NCBI RefSeq assembly: GCF_005938085.1
Contig: NZ_SMZK01000003.1
Coordinates: 124,001 to 188,000 of the forward strand
From: Haloterrigena sp. H1
Lineage (GTDB): Archaea > Halobacteriota > Halobacteria > Halobacteriales > Natrialbaceae
Direction of reading: 5' to 3'
DNA length: 64,000 nucleotides
Of this stretch, positions 50,405 to 57,823 are shown in pieces (position 1 is the stretch's first letter; each line of letters opens with the position of its first letter). The notes under the pieces are model-generated. The model searched no databases and was not told where the DNA came from. It saw only the letters and a list, made by a program, of their open reading frames with translations. The position numbers were made by a program, and so were the translations under genes.

Positions 50405-51181
50405 TCAATCGTCAGCCGCGGAATCAACCTCGAGCGGTCTCTCGAGTGCGCGCTCACAGGTTGCATCGAGACATCGAACGCCGCTTGCGGTCTCGAAGGT
50501 TGGCAGCCCACAGCCACACTCGCCGTCGACGACGCCGGCGGGGACGGCAAAGCCGGTGTCACAGTCCGGATAATGCTCACAGCCGGCGATGAGGCCGCCA
50601 CGCCGGAGGATCCGGAGGTCGCCATCGCAGCCGGGTTCCGGACAGTCCCACTCGCGGTCGAACGCCTCTCGGACCGCAGCGTCGAGCGACTCACAGTTTC
50701 GGTCGAGGCAGACGTTGAACGCCAGCCCGCGCTCGACGCGCATCTTCGGGAGCCCACAGTCACAATCACACTGGTCGTCTCGGATCGTCGCGTCGGCTGG
50801 CACGCCGTACCGGTCGCCACAGCCCACGCAGTGGACGCCGCTCGAGCGCACGAGCGCCCCACCACAGTCAGGGCACGTCCCGACGGGTGTGCCGGCCGCC
50901 GACGACGGATAATGTGCGAATCCGTCTTGCTCGTGGGCGGCGATCCGCAGCGTCTGGGTGTCCTTTTTTGCAACGAGCATAAATCCATCTCGGCGGTCGC
51001 TCGAGACGCTGTCGGCGCGGGTCAGCCACGCGACGGGCTGATAGCCGTCGATGTCGTGGACGAGGACGGTGTTGTCGGGTTTGACGATCGTCGTCACCCG
51101 GCCGCGGTACTCCTGGCGGTCGTCGCCCTCGGCGATGACGGTACAGTCACCCGCGAGAACGCGGATCGCATCGTCGATCAT
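50405..51181 (-). CDS. NucS-like N-terminus with topoisomerase-type zinc ribbons
   Basis: 258 residues from MIDDAIRVLAG. Residues about 1-70 (VKPDNTVLVHDIDGYQPVAWLTR) resemble the DNA-binding N-terminal domain of the NucS mismatch endonuclease; the nuclease domain is absent. Four zinc ribbons follow: CPDCGGAL...CVGCG, CDCDCGLP...CLDRNC, CPEPGCDGDL...CEHYPDC and CGCGLP...CLDATC, of the type seen at the C-terminus of topoisomerase I. I infer a DNA- or single-strand-binding role without catalysis. It lies upstream of endA. Zinc binding by the first finger set is complete. Confidence 0.78.
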   Translation of the reverse strand: MIDDAIRVLAGDCTVIAEGDDRQEYRGRVTTIVKPDNTVLVHDIDGYQPVAWLTRADSVSSDRRDGFMLVAKKDTQTLRIAAHEQDGFAHYPSSAAGTPVGTCPDCGGALVRSSGVHCVGCGDRYGVPADATIRDDQCDCDCGLPKMRVERGLAFNVCLDRNCESLDAAVREAFDREWDCPEPGCDGDLRILRRGGLIAGCEHYPDCDTGFAVPAGVVDGECGCGLPTFETASGVRCLDATCERALERPLEVDSAADD

Positions 51182-51231
51182 GGGCGGTCTGGCCGCGGCT
51201 TCGTATGTAAACCCGCGGGCCGACGACGGCG

Positions 51232-51462
51232 TTAGTCGATACAGACGTACGTTCGTGTCGTTCCAACGCCCTCGAGCGGTCGGATCGTGTCGGTGACCGT
51301 CTCGAGGAGGTCGCGGGGGTCGTCGCCGGTCAGCTCGACCATGACATCGAAATCTCCCGCGATGGCATATACCTCCACGATACCTGCTGTATCGTGCAGT
51401 GACTGACACACGTCGTCGGTGGTTCCAGCCGCAGTATCGAGCATCGTGTACGCGTCGACCAT
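51232..51462 (-). CDS. Stand-alone Lrp/AsnC ligand-binding (RAM) domain
   Basis: 76 residues making one alpha/beta RAM domain (VDAYTMLDTAAGTTDDVCQS, VEVYAIAGDFDVMVELTGDD, TTRTYVCID). It has no helix-turn-helix. Such proteins bind amino acids or other small ligands and may form oligomers with full Lrp-like regulators. The start MVDAYTM fits the family. It is 50 bp upstream of the zinc-ribbon gene on the same strand. Confidence 0.85.
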   Translation of the reverse strand: MVDAYTMLDTAAGTTDDVCQSLHDTAGIVEVYAIAGDFDVMVELTGDDPRDLLETVTDTIRPLEGVGTTRTYVCID

Positions 51463-51521
51463 CCCACCGAAATACGGTCTGAGGAACCAAAAAAGAGGAG
51501 TGCGATCGTGAGACGACCGAT

Positions 51522-51638
51522 GATATCGTACTGTTGGACAGCAGTCAATACGAAGTCGGTCGCGGATTCGCGGCCGTCTCCACCGGTGACGGCTGCAGCA
51601 GCGCGACCGATCGTCACGTCGTTCTGTCCGGCAGTATC
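51522..51638. repeat. Dispersed palindromic repeat, family 2, interrupted copy
   Basis: The outer arms gatatcgtactgttggacag and cgtcgttctgtccggcagtat match the reverse complement of 30013-30064. Between gcagtcaatacg and cgtcgttctg about 65 extra bases are inserted. The right edge contains the stop codon of the gene at 51637. Confidence 0.65.
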
Positions 51639-52326
51639 AGTCCTCGCTCGGCGGGCCAGTAGTCCCGTTTTGGCCGTCCGTGCGCTCGTTGGAGTCCTGT
51701 TCGGGAGGTCCACGCGCCTCTCGACTGTCGCCGATCGGCTGGCCAACGTCGTTGCCGGCGATCGAGCGAGCGACCGACGCGGTGTCGGACCCCCCGAGTT
51801 CGCCCGCTCGATCACGCAGCGAGCGGATCGAGTCGACATCGACGCCGCGTTCGTCGAGCGCCTCGGGGGGTAACTCGGCTGCCGTCGTCTCGACGGCTGC
51901 AACCTGTCGTTCGACGGTTCGCAGCTCGGCGACGGTCGTCGCGACTTCGGCGCGATAGCGTCCCTCGCTTATGTCGCCGGCCTCATGGGACTCGTTCAAG
52001 CGCTCGAGTCTGGCCTCGAGCGCCGCGAGGCGAGTCTGGCTCGCCATGAATTGCTCGTCGACGATGGCCGCTTTCGTCTCGTTCGTCTCGGCGGTAGCGA
52101 TCCTGACGCCGAACGCTCGTTCCGACACGTCGCCCTTGATCTCGGCGTTCTGAACACCGATGGCGGCGCTAAACTGTTCGCCAGGCTTGATCGATTCGGT
52201 CCCGCCGTCCGCGGCGGGATCGCCCTGTACAGTCCCACTCGAGACGACGCCTGCCGTAGCGATGGGAACTGCGACCATCGCAACGGCAAGGATCGCTATC
52301 AGTGTGATCGACGTGGTTCGGTTCAT
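51637..52326 (-). CDS. Secreted protein with coiled-coil-like domain
   Basis: 229 residues. Signal peptide MNRTTSITLIAILAVAMVAV ending at TAG; then a beta-rich part (EQFSAAIGVQNAEIKGDVSERAFGVRI) and a helical stretch from 75 to 150 with coiled-coil character (LAALEARLERLNESHEAG, EVATTVAELRTVERQVAAVE), and a Ser/Gly/Asn-rich C-terminal tail. It is exported by the general (Sec) route, with no lipobox and no obvious TM anchor. The family is known only as a haloarchaeal domain of unknown function. Its stop lies inside a palindromic repeat. Confidence 0.75.
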   Translation of the reverse strand: MNRTTSITLIAILAVAMVAVPIATAGVVSSGTVQGDPAADGGTESIKPGEQFSAAIGVQNAEIKGDVSERAFGVRIATAETNETKAAIVDEQFMASQTRLAALEARLERLNESHEAGDISEGRYRAEVATTVAELRTVERQVAAVETTAAELPPEALDERGVDVDSIRSLRDRAGELGGSDTASVARSIAGNDVGQPIGDSREARGPPEQDSNERTDGQNGTTGPPSED

Positions 52327-52489
52327 TGCTCGTTGGTCGTATTCGCGTCGTGATATACACTCGAGACGATGGCGTGGATTCAACGACGTTTAACGCCGTT
52401 CAACGCCATTTTCGATCCGGTGTTGTCTGGCGATTTCGTCGGCTATCGACGTGTCGTACTCGGTGGTCGGTTCGCGTGGCGGATTCGTG

Positions 52490-53611
52490 TCATTCTGCGC
52501 TGTCACTGTCGGGGTCCGCCATGGGGTCGTCCGCGTCGGGCAACGAGAGCACGTTCTCGCGACCGAGGCGGAACGAGTCGAGTTTTCCATCCTCGCGTAA
52601 GCCACTGACCACCTTGCTGGTCTTTGCATCGGTCCAGCCCAGTTCCTCGACGACCGCCTGCTGTTTCATCCGACCGCCGTTGTCCCTGACAAGTCGGAGG
52701 ACCTGCTCTTCGTTGCTGAGCAGTTCCATATCGGGTGTGCCAGTCGCACTCGAGCCCGCCGATTCGTCGGGTGGCTCCGCCGGCGCCGTCACGGAGCTCG
52801 ACTCGTGGTCGGATGCACGATTCGACTCCCCGTCGCCGTTGGTTGTCGGCCCCGCCGTCGACAGCCGATCCCGGTACCACACGCCGACAGCACCGAGTCC
52901 GATTGCAGCGACCACGACGCCCGCGATCAGTGTCGTACTGAGTCCGCTTCCCCCGCCAGTGACGACGATCCGAGGCTCTCCAGAGACGAAGTCAGTCTCG
53001 CCGCCACGCCAGATCACCGCCTGCTCGCGGTCGTCATCCGGATCGGGCGTGACCGACGTTCGCTCGTAGCTCTCGGGCCACGTGACCAGCAATCGTGTGC
53101 CCTCGTCGAGATAGATCCCCTCGATAGCGTCGCCCGCCCGGAGTTCGTTGCCCTCGACGGCGGCGAACCCGTGCCAGCGGAACGTGTATCTGACAACGCC
53201 GTACTCGCGGGCGAACGATTGGCGCTCGGTCTCGACGGCGAACCCGTCGGCTGACATCTCGCGGCCCGTGGCATCGCTCGCCGTGGCAACGGTGTCGTTC
53301 ATCCGCGCAGCAAAGGTCTGGGTGTGGCTCTCCGGGTCGTCCCGGATATCGTCTTGCAACGATTCGAACGCCGTCGTGCTCTCGTTGTCGTCCAGTCGGA
53401 CCCAGAACTCGAGAGTCCATTCTGCGGTGCCGTTGGGCTGGAGCGCGACGTCCATCTGGACCTCGTCCGCGTCGACCCCGTCTTGCTGGAGTGCAAACGG
53501 GCTCGAGTGGGCCTGTTCGGTGTCCGTCGCTCCGGTAGCGGCAGCAACCGGCCCCGTTCCGGTGAGGAGTACCGCGACGACCACGACCGTCACGACGACG
53601 CGACCGTTCAT
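52490..53611 (-). CDS. Membrane-anchored protein with cytoplasmic winged helix
   Basis: 373 residues. Signal peptide (MNGRVVVTVVVVAVLLTGTG), then an extracellular beta-rich domain of about 190 residues (VQMDVALQPNGTAEWTLEFW ... AGDAIEGIYLDEGTRLLVTWPE), a membrane helix LSTTLIAGVVVAAIGLGAVG near 230, an acidic linker, and a C-terminal winged helix (EEQVLRLVRDNGGRMKQQAV, TDAKTSKVVSGLREDGKL). The arrangement is that of a one-component regulator reading a surface signal. I used MNGRVVV as start because the upstream ATG precedes the signal peptide by seven residues. It faces the same way as the exported gene downstream. Confidence 0.82.
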   Translation of the reverse strand: MNGRVVVTVVVVAVLLTGTGPVAAATGATDTEQAHSSPFALQQDGVDADEVQMDVALQPNGTAEWTLEFWVRLDDNESTTAFESLQDDIRDDPESHTQTFAARMNDTVATASDATGREMSADGFAVETERQSFAREYGVVRYTFRWHGFAAVEGNELRAGDAIEGIYLDEGTRLLVTWPESYERTSVTPDPDDDREQAVIWRGGETDFVSGEPRIVVTGGGSGLSTTLIAGVVVAAIGLGAVGVWYRDRLSTAGPTTNGDGESNRASDHESSSVTAPAEPPDESAGSSATGTPDMELLSNEEQVLRLVRDNGGRMKQQAVVEELGWTDAKTSKVVSGLREDGKLDSFRLGRENVLSLPDADDPMADPDSDSAE

Positions 53612-53726
53612 ACGAGTCGGTATCTGCCACATCGGTTAAAACATACGGAAGTCGTAGAAGGCGCGTTCTTGTGCTGTTCCGGCGCCATACGCCGGTTCTG
53701 GTGTGAAACCAGTCACTTTCATGTCA

Positions 53727-53972
53727 CTACCAGTCGCGGGCCGACTCGACTGCGTCACCACCGGGGATGAGGGTTCGAACGGCCTCGCCGAGCGACTCGA
53801 GTGTCCCACTAACGAAGTCGGATATCGGCTCGAGGATCTCGGAGACGAACTCCGGGACCGGAGCCGGCATGTCGTCCAGTGGGCCATCGGCTGGCTGTGC
53901 CGTCGCGGTACCCATCGGACCGACGAGGAGTGTGAGTCCGATCGCGATCGTGAGTAGCGTTCGTCGTTGCAT
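53727..53972 (-). CDS. Small secreted protein with PxxVS...SLG core
   Basis: 81 residues. Signal peptide MQRRTLLTIAIGLTLLVGPM with cleavage near TAQPAD; the mature part is PAPVPEFVSEILEPISDFVS-GTLESLGEAVRTLIPGGD. This core is shared with the C-terminal half of the secreted protein at 55919 (PAQVPDHVSTIHDRISSFLS-GDLETSLGDAISAVTPGD). Two amphipathic helices can be drawn. It is the downstream partner of the multi-TM gene at 54077. Function unknown; I infer an extracellular membrane-associated peptide. Confidence 0.7.
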   Translation of the reverse strand: MQRRTLLTIAIGLTLLVGPMGTATAQPADGPLDDMPAPVPEFVSEILEPISDFVSGTLESLGEAVRTLIPGGDAVESARDW

Positions 53973-54076
53973 CACGACCGGACGACGGACGGTCAGCAGG
54001 ATCAACCGGTCAGTTCGTGACCCCGATTTGAGCCGGTTTGTGCCGAGTATCGAGCGCTTTCAGCGTCCGGGAACCG

Positions 54077-54427
54077 CTACATGCCGGGGACACCGAACGC
54101 GCCGACGCCGAGCCGGAAGATGGCGTTGAGTACGAACAAGATGACGAGCGCGGCGAGCCAGGCGACGAGCCCGATAGCCGCAGCCGTCCCCCAGCCGCCG
54201 GGGTAGCGCCAGTTGATGACCCAGATCCAGGCGACCAGCGCCAGTATCGGGCCGAGCAGCGGGACCCACGACGTGAGCGCCCAGGCGATCGCGCCGAGAA
54301 GGGCCGTGACGATCGCGTGTGAATAGTCGTCGACGTCGACGACGATCCTTGCGCTGACGAAGATCGCCAGCCCACCGACGAGGAGTGCAACGATGAAGGC
54401 GACGAGCGGGCCAATTAGTGGGACCAT
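54077..54427 (-). CDS. Multi-TM membrane protein, module copy 1
   Basis: 116 residues with four helices: LIGPLVAFIVALLVGGLAIFV, HAIVTALLGAIAWALTSW, LLGPILALVAWIWVINWRY and TAAAIGLVAWLAALVILFVL; the middle loop has RYPGGWG. It aligns end to end with the protein at 55537 (DYSHAIVTALLGAIAWAL with DYAHAVLTALLGAVVWAL; both end GVPG-). It stands 104 bp upstream of the small secreted gene. The sequence suggests a passive membrane scaffold or a channel; no family with known function. Confidence 0.78.
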   Translation of the reverse strand: MVPLIGPLVAFIVALLVGGLAIFVSARIVVDVDDYSHAIVTALLGAIAWALTSWVPLLGPILALVAWIWVINWRYPGGWGTAAAIGLVAWLAALVILFVLNAIFRLGVGAFGVPGM

Positions 54428-54522
54428 GTTACGTATCCTCCGTTAGGACGGATATAGATCGGGTCCCTCGGTCGAGTCGTTCCTGACGCTGCTGCGGTCT
54501 CGTCCGGAGATGGACACAGTGA

Positions 54523-55248
54523 TCACGCATTGCTCTCGGAGTCGTTAGTCTCGTTACTGGCTTCGGGAGTGTCGTCCGCGTCGGCTTCGTAGATGACCCG
54601 CGTTCCCTGGGCGACCGGCTGCAGGAGATAGCGATCCTGCTGTCCCCGGCGAACGGGCGTGAAGTCGCCGACGAACGTGGTCCGCTGGTCCGGCCGAATC
54701 TCGAAGCGCTCGGTGAACTGCAGCGGTGCGTTTCCGGGCGTTGACACCTCCGCGTCGCCGCCCCCTTTCAGCTTGCCTGCAACGTCGGAGACGTCGAGCT
54801 GGAGGAACTCGTACTCTTGAGCCGTCAGTTCACGCTCGTCGATCAGCTGGGTGTTATCGCCCTGCAGGTCGACGAGGTCCGCCTCCTGTGGCTCGTCGAA
54901 TTCGTGGTACTCTCTGTCTTCACTCTCGTCGACGTCCGCGTCGTCCTCGTCTTCGGCGGTGTCGTTGTCGGTTTCGGTACCGTTCTCCGCGGCTCCAGAA
55001 CTATCGTCCTCGTCGCCTTCCGCCTCGTTGTGCGATTTGACCCAGATTCCCTGAATCGTCACCACACAAGAGTCGAAGTCGTCGATATCGCCGGGCTGGT
55101 CGGTTACCTTCGTGCCGAGCGTCCCTGTTTCGGCCTCGTCGCCACCGTTCCCTCCGAGACAGCCACTGAGCCCGACGGTACTGCCAGCGGCGACACCGCT
55201 CGTTAGCTTGAGATAGTCGCGTCGTCCGACGGCATCGACTGGATTCAT
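54523..55248 (-). CDS. Tat-exported DUF4382-type lipoprotein
   Basis: 241 residues. The signal has GRRDYLKLTSG, a hydrophobic stretch and the lipobox LSGC, giving a Tat lipoprotein on the outer face. The body matches DUF4382: GTKVTDQPGDIDDFDSCVVT near 45, IQGIWVK, then QEADLVDLQGDN and FLQLDVSDVAGKL. A long acidic linker (EGDEDDSSGAAENGTETDND) is inserted near 75-110. It lies between the two copies of the membrane module, on the same strand. Family members are thought to be surface binding proteins; no ligand is known. Confidence 0.85.
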   Translation of the reverse strand: MNPVDAVGRRDYLKLTSGVAAGSTVGLSGCLGGNGGDEAETGTLGTKVTDQPGDIDDFDSCVVTIQGIWVKSHNEAEGDEDDSSGAAENGTETDNDTAEDEDDADVDESEDREYHEFDEPQEADLVDLQGDNTQLIDERELTAQEYEFLQLDVSDVAGKLKGGGDAEVSTPGNAPLQFTERFEIRPDQRTTFVGDFTPVRRGQQDRYLLQPVAQGTRVIYEADADDTPEASNETNDSESNA

Positions 55249-55450
55249 TGCGACTGGAGACAACCACTGTCGACGGATATACCCCGAAGACGGTTACTCC
55301 GATTTTCCTACCGTTGATTTCGTTTGTGCCGTCGAAAAACCCCCTCACGGGTGTGCTACGAACCGACCGGATGTCGACCGGCTGCGGCTTCGAAAACGGA
55401 TCGTCCGAAGTAGACTTCGGGACGGATACGGCGACCGAAAGGGTCGTCGA

Positions 55451-55529
55451 GGAACGCGTCAGCGGGAGTGGCGTCGCGAAGGAACGCGCCAGCGGGAAGG
55501 GTTGTCAGTTGAGGGGCGCGCCAGCGGGG
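55451..55529. repeat. Three short direct repeats behind module copy 2
   Basis: The word ggaacgcgycagcggga occurs at 55451-55467 and 55481-55497, and a degenerate form (ggggcgcgccagcgggg) at 55513-55529, a spacing of 30-32 bp. No gene spans them. They lie just after the stop of the membrane gene at 55537 in transcription direction. Confidence 0.6.
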
Positions 55530-55536
55530 ACACAAT

Positions 55537-55908
55537 TCAGGTACCCGGCACACCGAGTGCCGAGACCGAGCCGATACCGATCAACTCGAGGGCCGCGAGG
55601 ACGACGACAGCAGCCGTCCAAGCGACGATACCGACGCCGGCGGATCGCAGCCAGCCGAGTCGGTAGCGCCACCTGACGAGCGCGACCCACGCGAGCAGTG
55701 CCAGCAGCCCGCCGAGCAACGGCACCGGCTCGAGGAGGGCCCAGACGACTGCGCCGAGCAGCGCGGTCAGCACTGCGTGGGCGTAGTCTCGAGCGTCCGC
55801 AACGACGTGTGTGCCGACGTGAAGGGCTACACCGCCGACCAGCAGGCTCACGGCGAACGCCAGCAGCCGGTCTTCGATGCCGAGCGACGGCGGCGCTGGT
55901 GTTGGCAT
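55537..55908 (-). CDS. Multi-TM membrane protein, module copy 2
   Basis: 123 residues, four helices, paralogous to the protein at 54077 over its whole length (shared LLVGGxAxxV, DYxHAxxTALLGAxxWAL, PLLGxxLALxAWxxxxxWRY, and GVPGT/GVPGM at the end). Sequence identity is roughly half. The gene at 55919, for a secreted protein with the PxxVS core, ends 10 bp before its start. So membrane and secreted partners are kept together in both copies, though in opposite order. Confidence 0.78.
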   Translation of the reverse strand: MPTPAPPSLGIEDRLLAFAVSLLVGGVALHVGTHVVADARDYAHAVLTALLGAVVWALLEPVPLLGGLLALLAWVALVRWRYRLGWLRSAGVGIVAWTAAVVVLAALELIGIGSVSALGVPGT

Positions 55909-55918
55909 GGCGTGTCAG

Positions 55919-56449
55919 TTAGGCATCGGACTGCGTGTCGTCCGACTCCGTCTGTTCGTCGTCGGTCTGCTCGTCGTCGGTCTGCTCGTCGTCAGTCTGT
56001 TCGTCGTCAATTTCGTCTTCGCTGGCGTCGCCTGCCTCGTCGCTCTCGTCTGCGTTCTCGTCACCCGGCGTCACTGCGCTGATCGCGTCGCCGAGCGAGG
56101 TCTCGAGGTCACCGCTCAGGAACGACGAAATCCGGTCGTGGATCGTGGAGACGTGGTCGGGAACCTGAGCTGGGAGATCGACGTTCGGTCCCTGTCCGTT
56201 GCGTTCGTCGGTGGCACCGTTCCCGTTGCGCTCGCCAGCAGCGGCATCGTTCTCGGTGTGTTCGGTAGCAGCGTTTTCGCTTCGATCGTCGCGGTCGTTC
56301 GCGTGCTGTTGTTCGTTCTCTGCGTGGTCGTCGATACGATCCGCGCCCGTGTCAACGTCGACGGGCGCGTTTCCGGGTGCCGCGGCGGCGAACCCGGTCG
56401 CCATGATCAGTGCTGCGAGCACGGCAGCGATGAGCGTCGTTCGTTTCAT
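55919..56449 (-). CDS. Secreted protein with PxxVS...SLG core and acidic repeats
   Basis: 176 residues. Signal peptide MKRTTLIAAVLAALIMATGF with cleavage near AAAAPG; an Asn/Asp-rich linker (DDHAENEQQHANDRDDRSEN); the core PAQVPDHVSTIHDRISSFLS-GDLETSLGD near 105-140; and a tail with four DDEQT-type repeats, each coded by 15 bp. The core is paralogous to the short protein at 53727. It is extremely acidic. The upstream ATG three codons earlier is a weaker start. It begins the run of surface genes that ends at 51637. Confidence 0.75.
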   Translation of the reverse strand: MKRTTLIAAVLAALIMATGFAAAAPGNAPVDVDTGADRIDDHAENEQQHANDRDDRSENAATEHTENDAAAGERNGNGATDERNGQGPNVDLPAQVPDHVSTIHDRISSFLSGDLETSLGDAISAVTPGDENADESDEAGDASEDEIDDEQTDDEQTDDEQTDDEQTESDDTQSDA

Positions 56450-56757
56450 AGCTTGCACTCGATGCTCGGTGGCTGAACCGACTTGAAGGGGAAGCGTCGT
56501 AAACGCGCTTTTCTGGCGTTTGAAGCCATTTGACCGACGTTTTCGTCAGTTTGTGTCCCGTTCAACGCGGATCAGAAGGGGTCGTTCGGCAGCAACCGGG
56601 CGGCCCCGGCGACGCCGAGCGAACCGACGCCGTGCGCGTCGTCAGCCGACGGCTCGAGACGGTGTTGGTGTCCGTCCTCGAACGGCGCGACGTGTGCGGG
56701 GAGCATACGGCTGCGTGCCAAACGGCTATACGGGCCGATCGACTATCCCCGGCGTAC

Positions 56758-57414
56758 ATGACCGCTGTGTTGTTCGATATGGATGGCGTCGTCGTCAACA
56801 GCGAAGATTTCTGGGTCGACTTCCAGCGCGAGGAAATCCTGCCGGCTGCCGTCCCTGACACGAATGTCGCTGTCGCCGAGACGAGTGGCATGAACTTTCG
56901 CGAGATCTACGACTACCTCGAGGCCGAGTACGGGACTGCCATCACCCGCGAGGAGTTCATCCAGCGATTCAACGCGGCCGCCGAGGAGATCTACACCGAG
57001 CGCGCGAGTCTCCTCGATGGCCTGCCCGCGTTGCTCGCCGAACTGGACGCGCGCGGCGTTCCGACGGCGCTCGTCTCGTCGTCACCCCACGACTGGATCG
57101 GCATGGTGCTCGAGCGATTTGCCCTCGAGGACTCGTTCGACCGCGTCATCAGCGCCGACGACATCGATGCCGCGAGCAAGCCCGAACCGGACGTCTTCGA
57201 GTACGCGGCCGGCGAACTCGGCGTCCCTGCCAGCGACTGCGTCGCCGTCGAGGACTCGGCAAACGGGATCGAAGCGGCTGCGCGGGCAGACATGACCGTC
57301 GTCGCCTACCGGATCGACGCTCACGGCGACATCGATCGCTCGGCTGCGGACGTGATCGTCGATTCGGCCGCGGAGCTTCGTGAGCAAGTGCAGGGGTTGA
57401 CCACACAGCAGTGA
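56758..57414 (+). CDS. HAD-superfamily phosphatase (beta-phosphoglucomutase-like)
   Basis: 218 residues. Motif I LFDMDGVVVNSE at the N-terminus (nucleophile Asp 7 in the DxD), a four-helix cap domain (about 18-85), motif II ALVSSSP near 105, motif III Lys in ASKPEPDVFE and motif IV VAVEDSANGIEAA near 165. This subgroup includes beta-phosphoglucomutases and sugar-phosphate phosphatases; the substrate is not fixed by the sequence. The true start is the ATG at 56758; the frame is open further upstream without coding character. A TATA-like ggctatacg is 30 bp upstream. Confidence 0.92.
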   Translation: MTAVLFDMDGVVVNSEDFWVDFQREEILPAAVPDTNVAVAETSGMNFREIYDYLEAEYGTAITREEFIQRFNAAAEEIYTERASLLDGLPALLAELDARGVPTALVSSSPHDWIGMVLERFALEDSFDRVISADDIDAASKPEPDVFEYAAGELGVPASDCVAVEDSANGIEAAARADMTVVAYRIDAHGDIDRSAADVIVDSAAELREQVQGLTTQQ

Positions 57415-57527
57415 AACAGTGTTCTAGAATTCGTGCCACGGTATTGATTGTACAGGCTTATAGAATGAATTGACCAGCAAGTAGATCTGTAAACCGACCA
57501 GTTCTGTTCCCGTTGATGAGCAATTCG
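57415..57527. other. AT-rich spacer
   Basis: About 113 bp clearly poorer in GC than the rest of the window, next to the broken gene at 57528. It has no gene and no clear promoter. The base composition change from 57420 to 57780 suggests foreign origin or long decay. Confidence 0.4.
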
Positions 57528-57773
57528 TTAGAGAGCGTCAGCGATCCCCTCCACAGCGGCGACAAACCGCCACAAGAGATAGAGAATTCCGAGCAGTATG
57601 CTAAGCCATAGTATGGAGGATAGTTATTGGGAAATGAACAAGTATCCTGTCAAAAGCGCGTAGAGGACACCGAGTCCAATAAACCAGTTCCGAGAAATTG
57701 TTGGCGGGGACCAACCAAACATATTTCTCTTTTCTGAGAAGGAGTAGATAAAATCAGTCATTCTGATCGACAT
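57528..57773 (-). pseudogene. Small membrane protein gene with in-frame stop
   Basis: Minus-strand reading gives MSIRMTDFIYSFSEKRNMFG, then WFIGLGVLYALLTGYLFISQ and a TAA at 57624-57626; the same frame continues with LSSILWLSILLGILYLLWRF and ends at TAA 57528-57530. The whole, 82 codons with one nonsense codon, is a two-helix membrane protein. The first part alone would be 49 residues. Codon use is low in GC, unlike neighbours. I call it a pseudogene; a two-part gene or sequencing error is possible. Confidence 0.6.
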
Positions 57774-57823
57774 GATCTGCCCTTAACACAGCAATAAAGG
57801 AGCCGCCCTCGGGTGAATCGTCG

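Noticed and set aside
55940..56010. Minisatellite-like 15-bp repeats as an independent element
   Set aside because: They code the DDEQT repeats inside the secreted protein at 55919 and keep its frame, so they belong to that gene.
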